Notes: generated by a model from the letters alone, not told the origin. DNA of 64,000 nt from Epiperipatus broadwayi (GCA_028023455.1 JAQFVV010013290.1:1-64000), one strand, 5' to 3'. Shown: positions 1 through 10,995, numbered from the stretch's first letter. Numbers and translations are program-made.

Positions 1-18
1 ACGTCTGTGCTCGTTACA
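1..18 (-). repeat. Edge of an inverted LTR copy (LTR positions 1-18)
   Basis: These 18 bases are the exact reverse complement of the first 18 bases of the LTRs at 4697 and 7723. The sequence after position 18 (TA-rich) does not match the sequence upstream of either LTR, so position 18/19 is an element boundary. The rest of this copy, or of a small palindromic derivative, lies outside the window. Confidence 0.7.
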
Positions 19-839
19 ATATATATATATTAGGAATATAATATTCTTAATAGATTCTACACATGAAGATAGTTAATGCAAAATTAGAGAGAATAAATTA
101 TCAAGCAAAATGGTAATAACAGTTAATATTTCTTACTTTAAAAAACATTCCAATGAACATAAATTAAAACTTGCAGATTATTTTTAAGTCATTAATATTT
201 TGAAGATAGTTCAGATTAAATGAAATTGATAAATTTATATACTATTGAGAACAGCAAAAATAATAACTGATACAAAATAACAATAATTTACCAGTAAATA
301 TTGTATTGAGTCAAAATAATATATATTAAAAAAAATGAATATAAAAAAATTTAAAAATGATTCTATAAAAAAATTGATGATATAGTAGTTGTGAAAAATA
401 GTGTGAAAAATAATTAATAATAAATATTAAAAAAAATATAATTTGTGATGTGGCAAGGAGAGCTATATAAAAGAATAAAAGTTGTCAAGTTTAAACACCA
501 TCTTGGTATTGGTAAAAAATTATTTCTGCAATAAGAAGAAAAGATGGATTTATTAATTTAAAGAAAGTTGACATCATGAAATGTATAAAAGAATTCTTCA
601 AAAATTATATAACAATAAAAAACAAAATTACTATATTTTTTGAATTGCACAGCATTGGCAATGAATAAGTGAGACATTCCATTAAATCTATCAAGAGCAA
701 AAAAAAAAAAAAACACCAGTTAATGATAGAATTATAATTATATCTCAAAATGAAAAAGTGAAGAAATCAAAAAAATGTTAGAAAATTATATACTAGATTT
801 CTAAATAAAAGAGATGTATCAAAATTGAAGAATGCAATA
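19..839. other. AT-rich sequence, no gene recognised
   Basis: Very AT-rich with stop codons in every frame. The last few hundred bases may be the decayed upstream part of the RTE-like LINE that becomes recognisable at about 840, but I cannot align them by eye. Confidence 0.5.
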
Positions 840-1890
840 GTAATATTTAGAAATGGTGACAAGAAACACGTTACTGCTTCCAGTGAACCTGGATATCAAA
901 ATAAAAGGCTGAATGTAAAAGTGGTTTTAATGCAGTGAATCATATCAATTATTGAAAAAGTTATCGAAAGTTCCAATCAATATGAGTTATCATTAAGCTT
1001 TGGATTTGTAGATTATGAAAAGGCATTTGATTATAGAAGCATTTCGTCTGTGTTTGAAGCAATGAATCATTGAGGCATAGACCAGAATAGTGTCATATTC
1101 ATATTCTGTAAAATATTTATTAAAATGCCATAGAAATGTTTACATTTCATGGTTATGTGAAGAAGATTAACTGTGATAACAGGACACAAAAGGATTATTG
1201 CATTTTCAAAAATAGTTAGTGACAATTTTTCTAGAAGAAAATAGGAAATTGAAAGAATAAAAGTAAAAGGAGATTATTAAAGACATTTACATTCTGCAGG
1301 TGATGTTGTTGTTTTACAAATAGTGCTTCAGAATTTTAGGAAATGTTGCTATATATCTAAAGTTATGTTCAATGGATTTTCTTAGAAAGAAGAAAATAAA
1401 TTGGAAAAGTTAATCATAAAAAGGCCTTGGTTTGATTATATTACTAATATAAATGAAAATATAATGGATAAAATTAATCATAGAATTAAACATAAAAAGA
1501 ATATTTTGGTAGAAATTTTCTATATGTTTGGGGGGAGGGAGTAATAGAAGTATTTTACTAATTCTTACTTATGGATCTGGGATCAATAAAGTGTGGAGAG
1601 ATATCAAAAGCAAAATACATGAATTAAAGAAAGAACTGGTTTCACTACCATCATTGAAAGAATTTAAAAACTGAAACTGTTCCAGGCTGGATATGTTCTA
1701 GAAGTGATAACAATAGATTGAAAGTTTAAGTCTTAAAATGGATGCCAAGAGATTATAAAAAGTTTAAGAAGAGACTACATATGAGATACATGAATGGAAT
1801 AAAAATATTTGCATATAGATTGTGCTGGGATTGGCTATGGTTCAAAAAACTGAATTAAATGTTAAGAGATCTTTATTCTCCCAGTGGATT
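840..1890 (+). pseudogene. RTE-like LINE reverse transcriptase, decayed
   Basis: Decayed reverse transcriptase and C-terminal tail of an RTE-like non-LTR retrotransposon, which would have copied its RNA at a nicked target. Frame-shifted translation shows RT motif A as FGFVDYEKAFD near 1000-1030, a degraded catalytic motif C as SAGDVVVL (normally FADDVVVL) near 1295-1315, and the usual RTE tail around 1640-1850 (ERTGFTTIIERI, then KWMPRDYKKFKKRLHMRYMN, then CWDWLWFKKLN). Many stops and shifts separate these blocks, so nothing is translatable. No poly(A) tail or target duplication was found. Family placement rests on motif order and the tail and is an inference; the RT identity is firmer. Confidence 0.72.
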
Positions 1891-1894
1891 GATA

Positions 1895-4692
1895 ATGGCT
1901 AAAAATGATGATTATCGTGTTCTTGTAAGTCAAATAATGATGTTTTCAGTTATAAAATAGATGAGCCCAGATGAAGCAAAAATGGATAAGTAGAGGAATA
2001 AAATACTAAATATAGTGATATTTTTTATAGGTAAGTTAATAGAAGCATAATCAAATATAAATAGTTTTTTTTTTTTTTTGTTTATAAATGAACTTATGAA
2101 TGAATGTATATTTAATTGTTTGCTTTGAGATAAATTAACTAAATAATAATAATATACTTTGTCAAACAATAACACTTGATAATTGTTACTAGTAATTGAC
2201 TTCACAAAAAATCAAACAATTAATTACTTAAAAGTAATATTCAGATTATTGTTGATTATAAAATGATAATAACACAATTTTCCACAAACTCGTTTGAATT
2301 GTTAAAAAAGTGAAATACTTTTTTTTGTTGCTGTCAGTTTACGTTTAATTATTTATTTTTATTTTTACAAACTGTATTTAACCCTGCTTACTTTCCGATA
2401 ATTCTTGACATCTTATGTCACTGCAGATGACAGGTTAATTTGCTATAATATACTGTACATGACAAGCATTTTGACGTTTAATGCAAGTATAATTACAACT
2501 AATTACAATACATCAGCAAATCAGAAAATCACGCAACATTTAGTCAATGCAATCTTAACTTTCGCTGAATAAAAAAGAATGTTTTCTACACATAGTAAAT
2601 AAACGCTTCTGGAAACCTTTTGTTACTTAAATAATCTTTCAAATTTTGGGTTAATTACTTAATAACTTTAAAATTATTCATTCCAAACATTGTCTATATA
2701 GTGTTGCTTATTCATAGCCACTAAAAAACAAATCTTCTATCGCTATTGTTAGTGCCAGAAAGTTTTTAAAGTTATCTCAAAGATGAACATTTAGGTGTGA
2801 AATGAAATCGTTAAAAAAAAAAAAAAAAACATTTCAAAGATAAGAGGAAAAAAAAATTATGCTTTTAATATTTCAAAGAATTTTCTATTTAAAAAATTCT
2901 GTAAATGTAAAATAAGTAATGACAGTACTCTACATTCATATAGCAATGATATATATATATAACACATAAATGTACAAAAATATTTACGCGCAACTTTTGC
3001 CGAGATAATCGAGCTTACTTCTACCTTACATATATGTACTGCAACATGATGCAACCCTACATAATTGATGGTTTATTTTCTTATGGCCAAAGAGAAAAAA
3101 TAAGAATGCATCTAAGAGTAGATAAGGGTTAAGCTCTCATTTATGCAAATTTACTGGCATAGAAACAATAGTATCCAACAATTATTAATTAATTATTTCC
3201 ATAGATTTTAAATTATTAGCCCACATTTTTTAATCTTCAGTTACTTAATAGCACATTCATTGAAAGTTGGAAGTATTTATGCATATGCACACAATTCTGG
3301 CTTAATTATACTTGTAAATCTCTATTTTTATCAAATTCTTAGAAATTAAATAATAAAATTAATTTGATATTTTCTTATTCAATAGCCACACAAATGTCAG
3401 TTATTTTATTAATACTATTATCAGTATTACTATTATCATATTTTTTTTTCTTTTCTTATATGGCAATAAAAAAACAAGCTTTATAATGATGAATACATAA
3501 TTAGCTCAAAAATTAAAGAATTTATTGGTTATTATCAAAAATCTCCTAGAAACAAAGCATATTATTGTTAATAACAATAGAAAATTCTCCAAACATATGA
3601 AATGGTGATCAAATGAGGTTTTGAAGGTTTTATTTGAAATAGTGATTACATCAATTGTTATTTTGATAAAAAAGTAAATATCAAAAATTTACTCTAAACT
3701 TTTAATGTAGCTATTACTTTAAAAACTATTTTTAAAATCTGATAATTTATATTGTTTTATCAAGCTTTCAATTTATATTGTTTTTTAAAAAACTATTCAT
3801 TTTCATTTCACTTTATTTATTTTTTATAGATATATATATATAAAGAGAGAAAAATGTGTTTTTTTTTTGTTTTTTTTTTAAAGAGATATATTATATATCC
3901 TTAAAAATGCGCTTGGAATTGTTGTTTTCAAATGCATCTATATTTGTAAGAAAGACTATGCATTTTCAAAATCTACTATAAAAAACTGTTATTTATTTCT
4001 TTATAGAAATATATATTATGGATATTTAGGTAAATTACAAGTTTTGAATCATAGGTATATACATTACAATTTTTAGAATATTATATAAAAATATAATAGA
4101 TATAAGAACAAGACATATGAATTTTAACATTTTCCAGGAAATTAGATAACATAATTTACAATAGAAAAAAAATTTTTTTGGGTGTGTCAGAATCTACAAT
4201 ATAAAGAAAAGCTTCTTTTTATTGACAAAAATATTTTTAAAAAAAACAACAACAAATCAAATAATTATTACAAAGCTTGCTTGTAATGATGAAAAAAATA
4301 TGCTGATAAAAATGGATAGTAATTATGTTTATGGGTATTTGTTTCCAAAGTGTAATCAGGATGCCAGAGAGGGTTCAGTGAAAATCAAATATCTCATCAA
4401 TTAAAACTGCCATCTATATAAAATTTCATAAACTAATATATGAATACTATTTGCATGTGCTGAAATAAAAAAAAAACACAAGCTTACATTACATACTGCT
4501 AAATAATGTCAATACAATTATTCAAAATGTATTGCAAATAAAATGATGAGGTGGCATGATAATTCAACTTTCAAAAAGGTTAATATTGTCAGCACTGTTT
4601 AAAATAAAGTTTGAATTTTAAAAACATAATTAGGAATTATATTATTATAAAAAATAATCCTATTATTATTGTCTATAAAATTGCCATGTATG
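1895..4692. other. AT-rich intergenic stretch, no gene recognised
   Basis: Short A and T runs and small (TA)n tracts (for example about 2950 and 3830). The ORFs present are short, low-complexity and rich in I, Y, F, L and K. I see no transposon motif or RNA gene here. Confidence 0.5.
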
Positions 4693-4696
4693 GGAA
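4693..4696. repeat. Target-site duplication GGAA (left)
   Basis: GGAA immediately precedes the 5' LTR and is repeated immediately after the 3' LTR at 9986-9989. Four-base duplications are usual for Ty3/Gypsy-type integrases. Confidence 0.75.
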
Positions 4697-4722
4697 TGTA
4701 ACGAGCACAGACGTTCGTTACA
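4697..4722 (+). repeat. Terminal palindrome of the 5' LTR
   Basis: TGTAACGA and TCGTTACA form 8-bp arms around a 10-base spacer (gcacagacgt). The right arm is the same octamer that ends the LTR 2.2 kb later, so TCGTTACA occurs at both offset 26 and the true end. The same structure is present at 7723-7748. Confidence 0.85.
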
Positions 4723-5172
4723 TTGTTTTTTTTTATATATATTATTAAACAAGTTAAAATAAAAAGTTCGCATTTAAAAACTTTCTTTAAAAATTGAAAT
4801 TAAAATATCGTCTTAAACTCTTATATATTAAGTCGCACAGATAATGAAAAAATTATTAAAATAAAATTTTTATTAAAGAAAAAGGTATTTTTAAAACTAA
4901 ATTTTAAAAAAGATTTGGAGATAAAATTATATCTTTAAATTTGTCTTGAAATATATTTTTGATTTGGAAAACAGGGTAATTAATTAGAAATGGAAATGAT
5001 TGTTAATTAGTTAAATTAAAACCAGCCTTGAGCATTTAAATGTAATAACACTGGTCAGATAAGAAAACAATAAAAACTGTGAGCAAATAAGAAGAAATCC
5101 CTATGGAATCGGACCTCAGCGAAAGGATCATTACATCCATGACGCAATGTTAATTCAATCCTTTGACAAAAA

Positions 5173-5182
5173 TATAAAAAGG
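5173..5182 (+). promoter_or_regulatory. TATA-like box in 5' LTR
   Basis: TATAAAAAGG stands in a slightly less AT-rich context and is conserved in both LTRs (8200-8209 in the second). It is a plausible U3 promoter, with transcription expected a few tens of bases downstream. In DNA this AT-rich the match alone is weak evidence. Confidence 0.35.
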
Positions 5183-6306
5183 ACAAGTTTTGGAAAGCAT
5201 AAGTGACTAGTGACTGGAAATTGATTGATTATTGACGATGTAACAGCTAGGTGTTAGCGCTGGGGGGATTGAAAAAGACGCACAGCTTCAATCCCTTCAG
5301 TTCTGCTAAGAAAGGAAGAAAAATGGGCCATCGTTTCTTCATTGAGGACCAATTACACTAAAAAAAAAATAAAAATCTCCAAAGGATAAATAAATCGATC
5401 AACCGGATACAAATCTTCGGACGACGTGGGAATTCACGTGCAAACGGCAAGGAATATACGAAGATGAACTATTTCAATAACCGTAAGACTTTAAAATTTA
5501 TGAACAGTAAATTAAAAACTTTCCAGATTTAAATGATTTCAATATTATTCTATCTGACCAACATTATTTTATTAATTAGTTATAATTTTATTTAATGTAT
5601 TTAATTTGTAAAATCATTTCCATTTATTTATTTAATTTTGTTCTTTAAGTTTTATTATGATTTCTGTTTTCCGTTAAATAAATTATAAAAAAATGTTAAA
5701 CTTAAGTCGGGCGTGAATGGCTGTATCGATTTGTAAAGATAATTAAGGGAGGGTAATCTTGGGTTGTTCATTTCGTGGTTGAATTGGTTCAATGGATTGG
5801 ATATATTTATGTAATTAGTAGGTGTAAGCATGAGATCCGCTACGGGCAGGATTATAGATATACGCCACACACCCTCTGTTTGCCTATGGATGGGTTTGTA
5901 AGTCGGCAGAAGACCGCAGCCCATTCCTATGGAGTTTTTAGTTTATTGATCTACTTGCCCACAGATGTCACATTCCTGTGGGTGGAGAGTCAATGTCGTT
6001 TTTCTTTCTTCATATTGTTCAGATGTACATTCCTGACAATATTAATTGTGTTGTCGTATCATGCTACATTGAATACATGAATGTATCAGATGGATTGGCG
6101 CCGGTTGATTGCGAAATGTGTTGCCTAGGGTTAAATAGGGATAGAATATTTTATTTTCGAATGCAAATCTATATAGTATATTCAGGCTCGATCCTATAAA
6201 ACTATTAAATTTAAGTTGTTTATAGACGCTTGCATGGATTGGCTATCGGTTAAATATGTTTGCGTTTTCATATTTGATCAAAATATATAGACATTCGACA
6301 AATACT

Positions 6307-6326
6307 GATACCTTACGGTGAGTATC
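6307..6326 (+). other. Conserved hairpin, copy 1 (5' LTR)
   Basis: GATAC and GTATC form a 5-bp stem around the ten-base loop CTTACGGTGA. An outer pair AAATAC (6300-6305) and GTATTT (6333-6338) could extend it. The loop recurs at 6379, 7308, 9346 and 9413 with different but complementary stems. Confidence 0.6.
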
Positions 6327-6374
6327 TAAAAGGTATTTATTCGGATGTCTTTTAAGTTATTGGTGACGATGCAG

Positions 6375-6392
6375 GTATCTTACGATGAATAC
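6375..6392 (+). other. Conserved hairpin, copy 2 (5' LTR)
   Basis: GTAT and ATAC pair around the loop CTTACGATGA. A G-T pair on the outside (6374 with 6393) gives a fifth pair. The loop differs from copy 1 by one base. Confidence 0.55.
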
Positions 6393-6691
6393 TAGAGGGT
6401 TTCTTATATTTCCCTCTGCAATTGTCAGTAATCAATAACTTTGTATTTTGATCGTTTATGTTTACTTTGAAATGTTTTTGACCGTTGAAATCTATGTAAC
6501 CGATCTATAGCAACATATTAAACAGGTTAATATAATCCCATCTGTGCGAACTTGATTAAAAATGTAAATTTATAATATAATAGTAATGCAATGTAAATTA
6601 AAGTAAAATCAAAGTAAAAAAAAAAAAATGTTAAATGTTAAATTAAATGTAAATCACTAAAGTAATTTTAAACCTTATATATATGTGCATA

Positions 6692-6697
6692 AATAAA
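6692..6697 (+). promoter_or_regulatory. Possible polyadenylation signal AATAAA in 5' LTR
   Basis: AATAAA followed within about 20 bases by a TG-rich stretch (tgtttgtatgtg), the usual arrangement for 3' end formation. Conserved in the second LTR. Common by chance in AT-rich DNA. Confidence 0.3.
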
Positions 6698-6955
6698 TCT
6701 GTTTGTATGTGAATTACTGGCAGTGGCTTACTTTATTCTTTTATATCCTAGTAATTGATATTATTAAATCTCTGCTATTCCACTGAGCTAGTGACATGGG
6801 CTAACGACCGGAATCAAAATTTAAGAAAAAAAATATATATATATATTTTTTTGACTCACGTATCTGCCTACTTTATAAATTTTTCTAGGTTCAAATGCCT
6901 AGATGGCGCCCCGTAGTGCAGTTTACGTTAGGTCGTTTTCTCCGGATCGTTACAA

Positions 6956-6973
6956 TGGCGCCCAACGTGGGGC
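6956..6973 (+). promoter_or_regulatory. Primer binding site, lysine-tRNA type
   Basis: TGGCGCCCAACGTGGGGC matches the well-known binding site complementary to the 3' end of tRNA-Lys(1,2), used by several retroviruses and retrotransposons. It begins two bases after the LTR end, as expected for minus-strand priming. A second, partial TGGCGCCCC occurs inside the LTR near 6904 and is not at the right position. Confidence 0.85.
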
Positions 6974-7302
6974 CTTACCTCAGAGATTGACCCTGAGAAG
7001 GGGAATTAAATGCTGAAATTTCCGATCTTTAATAAACCACAAATACTCTGAGCAAATTTTATCAAAATGAATGTTTTATCTGCTTACATAAGTCGGATAT
7101 TTTTAAATTTTATAAAAGCACTGCCAGCAAGAAATTGCGCATATATATTAAATAAAAGAAAGTATAAATAATTTTAAAACTAATTTTTGTAAATTAAAAA
7201 GAAAATCAAAAGGTTGCATTGGATATGTCTTTTTTTTGTTAATATATATTTATGCGTTAACGTGTATAGGCGCACAGCCACAGAAGTTTATGATCGAAAT
7301 GT

Positions 7303-7322
7303 GGTACCTTACGATGAGTACC
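7303..7322 (+). other. Conserved hairpin, copy 3 (internal region)
   Basis: GGTAC and GTACC form a perfect 5-bp stem around CTTACGATGA. It shares the LTR hairpin loop, but its stem differs at paired positions. It lies about 350 bases downstream of the primer binding site, in the region that would be a leader. Confidence 0.6.
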
Positions 7323-7533
7323 GTTGGGAATTTACGTCAGTGTAATCCTATTTATGCATTTCAATCAGTCATAAATAAGTTGGTGGTAGTTATAATTGTG
7401 CTGCAAATATACACGTATAAACCCATTATCTTGGAACATATTTATCTCAATGCAACCTTCCTAAATAAGTTAAATAATTTGTTTGTCATGCCGTGAGTAA
7501 AAATAAAATGTATAAAATAAAATAGAATTCTCG

Positions 7534-7545
7534 GGGGGAGGAGGT
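7534..7545 (+). promoter_or_regulatory. Purine run resembling a polypurine tract, misplaced
   Basis: GGGGGGAGGAGG is followed at once by TGTAAACG, which is how a polypurine tract and LTR start normally look. The 3' LTR actually begins 177 bases later, at 7723, where the adjacent sequence is not purine-rich. Confidence 0.4.
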
Positions 7546-9340
7546 GTAAACGTAAATGGTCCTTAGGTAAGCGATGGTCAACATTTTCTTTTTTTTTTTG
7601 TATATAGTTTTTTGTAAAATTATTAACTGAATGTTTGGAAATTTTGTTAATACCGTAATTACTAACCCTAAGTAAAATATTTTTTTTTTTTGATCATTTT
7701 TTTTTAAGTAACTTTACTGATATGTAACGAGCACAGACGTTCGTTACATTGTTTTTTTTTTATATATATTATTAAACAAGTTAAAATAAAAAGTTCGCAT
7801 TTAAAAACTTTCTTTAAAAATTGAAATTAAAATATCGTCTTAAACTCTTATATATTAAGTCGCACAGATAATGAAAAAATTATTAAAATAAAATTTTTAT
7901 TAAAGAAAAAGGTATTTTTAAAACTAAATTTTAAAAAAGATTTGGAGATAAAATTATATCTTTAAATTTGTCTTGAAATATATTTTTGATTTGGAAAACA
8001 GGGTAATTAATTAGAAATGGAAATGATTGTTAATTAGTTAAATTAAAACCAGCCTTGAGCATTTAAATGTAAAAACACTGGTCAGATAAGAAAACAATAA
8101 AAACTGTTAGCAAATAAGAAGAAATCCCTATGGAATCGGACCTCAGGGAAAGGATCATTACATCCATGACGCAATGTTAATTCAATCCTTTGACAAAAAT
8201 ATAAAAAGGACAAGTTTTGGAAAGCATAAGTGACTAGTGACTGGAAATTGATTGATTATTGACGATGTAACAGCTAGGTGTTAGCGCTGGGGGGATTGAA
8301 AAAGACGCACAGCTTCAATCCCTTCAGTTCTGCTAAGAAAGGAAGAAAAATGGGCCATCGTTTCTTCATTGAGGACCAATTACACTAAAAAAAAATAAAA
8401 ATCTCCAAAGGATAAATAAATCGATCAACCGGATACAAATCTTCGGACGACGTGGGAATTCACGTGCAAACGGCAAGGAATATACGAAGATGAACTATTT
8501 CAATAACCGTAAGACTTTAAAATTTATGAACAGTAAATTAAAAACTTTCCAGATTTAAATGATTTCAATATTATTCTATCTGACCAACATTATTTTATTA
8601 ATTAGTTATAATTTTATTTAATGTATTTAATTTGTAAAATCATTTCCATTTATTTATTTATTTATTTAATTTTGTTCTTTAAGTTTTATTATGATTTCTG
8701 TTTTCCGTTAAATAAATTATAAAAAAAATGTTAAACTTGAGTCGGGCGTGAATGGCTGTATCGATTTGTAAAGATAATTAAGGGAGGGTAATCTTGGGTT
8801 GTTCATTTCGTGGTTGAATTGGTTCAATGGATTGGATATATTTATGTAATTAGTAGGTGTAAGCATGAGATCCGCTACGGGCAGGATTATAAAATACGCC
8901 ACACACCCTCTGTTTGCCTATGGATGGGTTTGTAAGTCGGCAGAAGACCGCAGCCCATTCCTATGGAGTTTTTAGTTTATTGATCTACTTGCCCACAGAT
9001 GTCACATTCCTGTGGGTGGAGTGTCAATGTCGTTTTTCTTTCTTCATATTGTTCAGATGTACATTCCTGACAATATTAATTGTGTTGTCGTATCATGCTA
9101 CATTGAATACATGAATGTATCAGATGGATTGGCGCCGGTTGATTGCGAAATGTGTTGCCTAGGGTTAAATAGGGATAGAATATTTTATTTTCGAATGCAA
9201 ATCTATATAGTATATTCAGGCTCGATCCTATAAAACTATTAAATTTAAGTTGTTTATAGACGCTTGCATGGATTGGCTATCGGTTAAATATGTTTGCGTT
9301 TTCATATTTGATCAAAATATATAGACATTCGACAAATACT

Positions 9341-9360
9341 GATACCTTACGGTGAGTATC
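9341..9360 (+). other. Conserved hairpin, copy 4 (3' LTR)
   Basis: Counterpart of 6307-6326: GATAC and GTATC around CTTACGGTGA. Confidence 0.6.
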
Positions 9361-9408
9361 TAAAAGGTATTTATTCGGATGTCTTTTAAGTTATTGGTGA
9401 CGATGCAG

Positions 9409-9426
9409 GTATCTTACGATGAATAC
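9409..9426 (+). other. Conserved hairpin, copy 5 (3' LTR)
   Basis: Counterpart of 6375-6392: GTAT and ATAC around CTTACGATGA. Confidence 0.55.
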
Positions 9427-9985
9427 TAGAGGGTTTCTTATATTTCCCTCTGCAATTGTCAGTAATCAATAACTTTGTATTTTGATCGTTTATGTTTACT
9501 TTGAAATGTTTTTGACCGTTGAAATCTATGTAACCGATCTATAGCAACATATTAAACAGGTTAATATAATCCCATCTGTGCGAACTTGATTAAAAATGTA
9601 AATTTATAATATAATAGTAATGCAATGTAAATTAAAGTAAAATCAAAGTAAAAAAAAATAATGTTAAATGTTAAATTAAATGTAAATCACTAAAGTAATT
9701 TTAAACCTTATATATATGTGCATAAATAAATGTTTGTATGTGAATTACTGGCAGTGGCTTACTTTATTCTTTTATATCCTAGTAATTGATATTATTAAAT
9801 CTCTGCTATTCCACTGAGCTAGTGACATGGGCTAACGACCGGAATCAAAATTTAAGAAAAAAAAAAATATATATATTTTTTTTGACTCACGTATCTGCCT
9901 ACTTTATAAATTTTTCTAGGTTCAAATGCCTAGATGGCGCCCCGTAGTGCAGTTTACGTTAGGTCATTTTCTCCGGATCGTTACA

Positions 9986-9989
9986 GGAA
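9986..9989. repeat. Target-site duplication GGAA (right)
   Basis: Matches 4693-4696 on the left of the element. Confidence 0.75.
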
Positions 9990-10679
9990 GGATATCTCTA
10001 ATAAAAACAATCTTTCCAAAAAAGAATGTGACACAAAAAAAAAAAAAAAGCATATGTACATTTGGATAATGAATTCCATTACAATTTACTATGAAATTAT
10101 TTCAAAACAAATATCAAAAATAAAATGTTCAAACATGTGATATACAAGTTTTCATTAAGGTAAAAGTGATATATCTCAAGAAAGCACACTTTGGAATAGT
10201 ATAATAAATATATAAAAATAATTCAAACATAAATGAGCTTTTTAGTAAAATATTAAAAAGTATCTCGATCACATAAAAGTAAAATCTGAAAATAATTTTA
10301 GTAAAAGCGGTTTAAAATGGTAGCCAGAGAACATTTTCAAGGAGATGTTAACAAGTAAAAAAGCAGTCTAAAACTCTAGTATTATTTTTAACAAGAAAGA
10401 AAGTCTATTGTTTTAGTTTATGATTGTTGGTATAATAATTTTATAAACTAATATATAATTGTATCATTTGCATAGCCATAAGAAGAATTAATGTGATGTT
10501 GAAATAGAAATAATTATTTATAATTTTTTTTGATGTTTTATATTTTCTTTATAAAGGGTAAAAATTAAATTCAAGGAGTGTATGTTAGAACAGACATGAA
10601 TGACAATAAGATTCTGATAGTAATTTAATTTTTCTTTAAATTAATAACTTATTTATATGCAGAAGTGTAAGTTTAATTA
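9990..10679. other. Flank between two LTR elements, no gene recognised
   Basis: AT-rich, continuous with the sequence left of 4693 before the LTR element inserted. Nothing recognisable. Confidence 0.5.
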
Positions 10680-10995
10680 TTTCTGCTAGAATAGAAAAAA
10701 AATCTTTCAAATATGTGCAGGCCAAAATCCTATAAAAAGAAGCGATCAGTTAATGTAAAAATATCTTTAAAAGTATTGTGTCCATAACATGCCTAAATTT
10801 CAAATATTTACTGCTTTGAAGAGAAAACAGCTATCAGTCAGCAATTAAACTACCATCTGATACTGTCTGTGTAATTAAAAACTATATGATGAAAACCTGG
10901 ACCATAACTATGGGTGAATAAATGAAGTCTGCTATAAGTGTAGCAATACCTGAAGTTTGAGATTGAACACTTAGTGATGAAAGACAATGGGTATT
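10680..10995 (+). repeat. Gypsy 5' LTR, first part
   Basis: Aligns by eye with about 19797-20125 through the shared run atcagttaatg, the phrase gattgtgtcc, a tgctttg-g-aaagaaaacag block and gtgatgaaag. Similarity stops at about 10995 and resumes at about 13976. Confidence 0.6.

Larger units (their letters stand above)
4697..6954 (+). repeat. 5' LTR (2258 bp)
   Basis: Near-identical to 7723-9985. It contains a TATA-like box at 5173, an AATAAA at 6692 and two copies of the conserved hairpin (6307, 6375). ORFs of up to about 100 codons on both strands also occur in the other LTR, but they resemble no protein I know and follow no codon pattern. The LTR keeps many CpG dinucleotides compared with its surroundings, as expected for a recent arrival. 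The 3' end at 6954 is followed by one base and then the primer binding site. Confidence 0.9.
6955..7722 (+). mobile_element. Internal region of the LTR element, no coding capacity
   Basis: This 768-bp segment starts with the primer binding site and carries one conserved hairpin (7303) and a purine run (7534). The longest ORF (7236-7496, 86 codons) contains the hairpin and resembles no retroelement protein, so I treat it as fortuitous. If transcribed, this would be a leader with replication signals only. Confidence 0.75.
4697..9985 (+). mobile_element. Young non-autonomous LTR retrotransposon with very long LTRs
   Basis: Two direct repeats (4697-6954, 2258 bp; 7723-9985, 2263 bp) begin TGTAACGA and end TCGTTACA and flank a 768-bp internal region. 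The element is bracketed by a 4-bp duplication (GGAA). A primer binding site directly follows the first LTR. I counted roughly eight base substitutions plus length changes in A/T runs and one 8-bp repeat change between the LTRs, well under 1 percent, so the insertion is recent. The internal region has no gag, protease, RT or integrase similarity, so the element must depend on proteins made elsewhere. The layout resembles LARD or TRIM elements but has unusually long LTRs for so small a core. A Ty3/Gypsy parent is inferred from the duplication length. Confidence 0.9.
7723..9985 (+). repeat. 3' LTR (2263 bp)
   Basis: Second copy of the LTR, with the same terminal palindrome (7723-7748), TATA-like box (8200) and two hairpins (9341, 9409). 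Differences from the 5' LTR include a TTTA-repeat expansion near 8655, changes in poly(A) and poly(T) length, and a few substitutions, such as G to A near the 3' end (9966). Confidence 0.9.

Noticed and set aside
5655-6199. Overlapping ORFs of 73-101 codons in the LTRs (also 8717-9233)
   Set aside because: They occur on both strands of the same DNA, have no family resemblance, and are present in both copies only because the LTRs are recent duplicates.
6901-6913. TGGCGCCCC inside the LTR as a second primer binding site
   Set aside because: It is only nine bases, lies inside the LTR and is not adjacent to an LTR end.
7546-7722. LTR start at TGTAAACG (7546) instead of 7723
   Set aside because: The 5' LTR starts at TGTAACGA with a matching GGAA duplication, and the inverted copy at position 1-18 stops at the same boundary.
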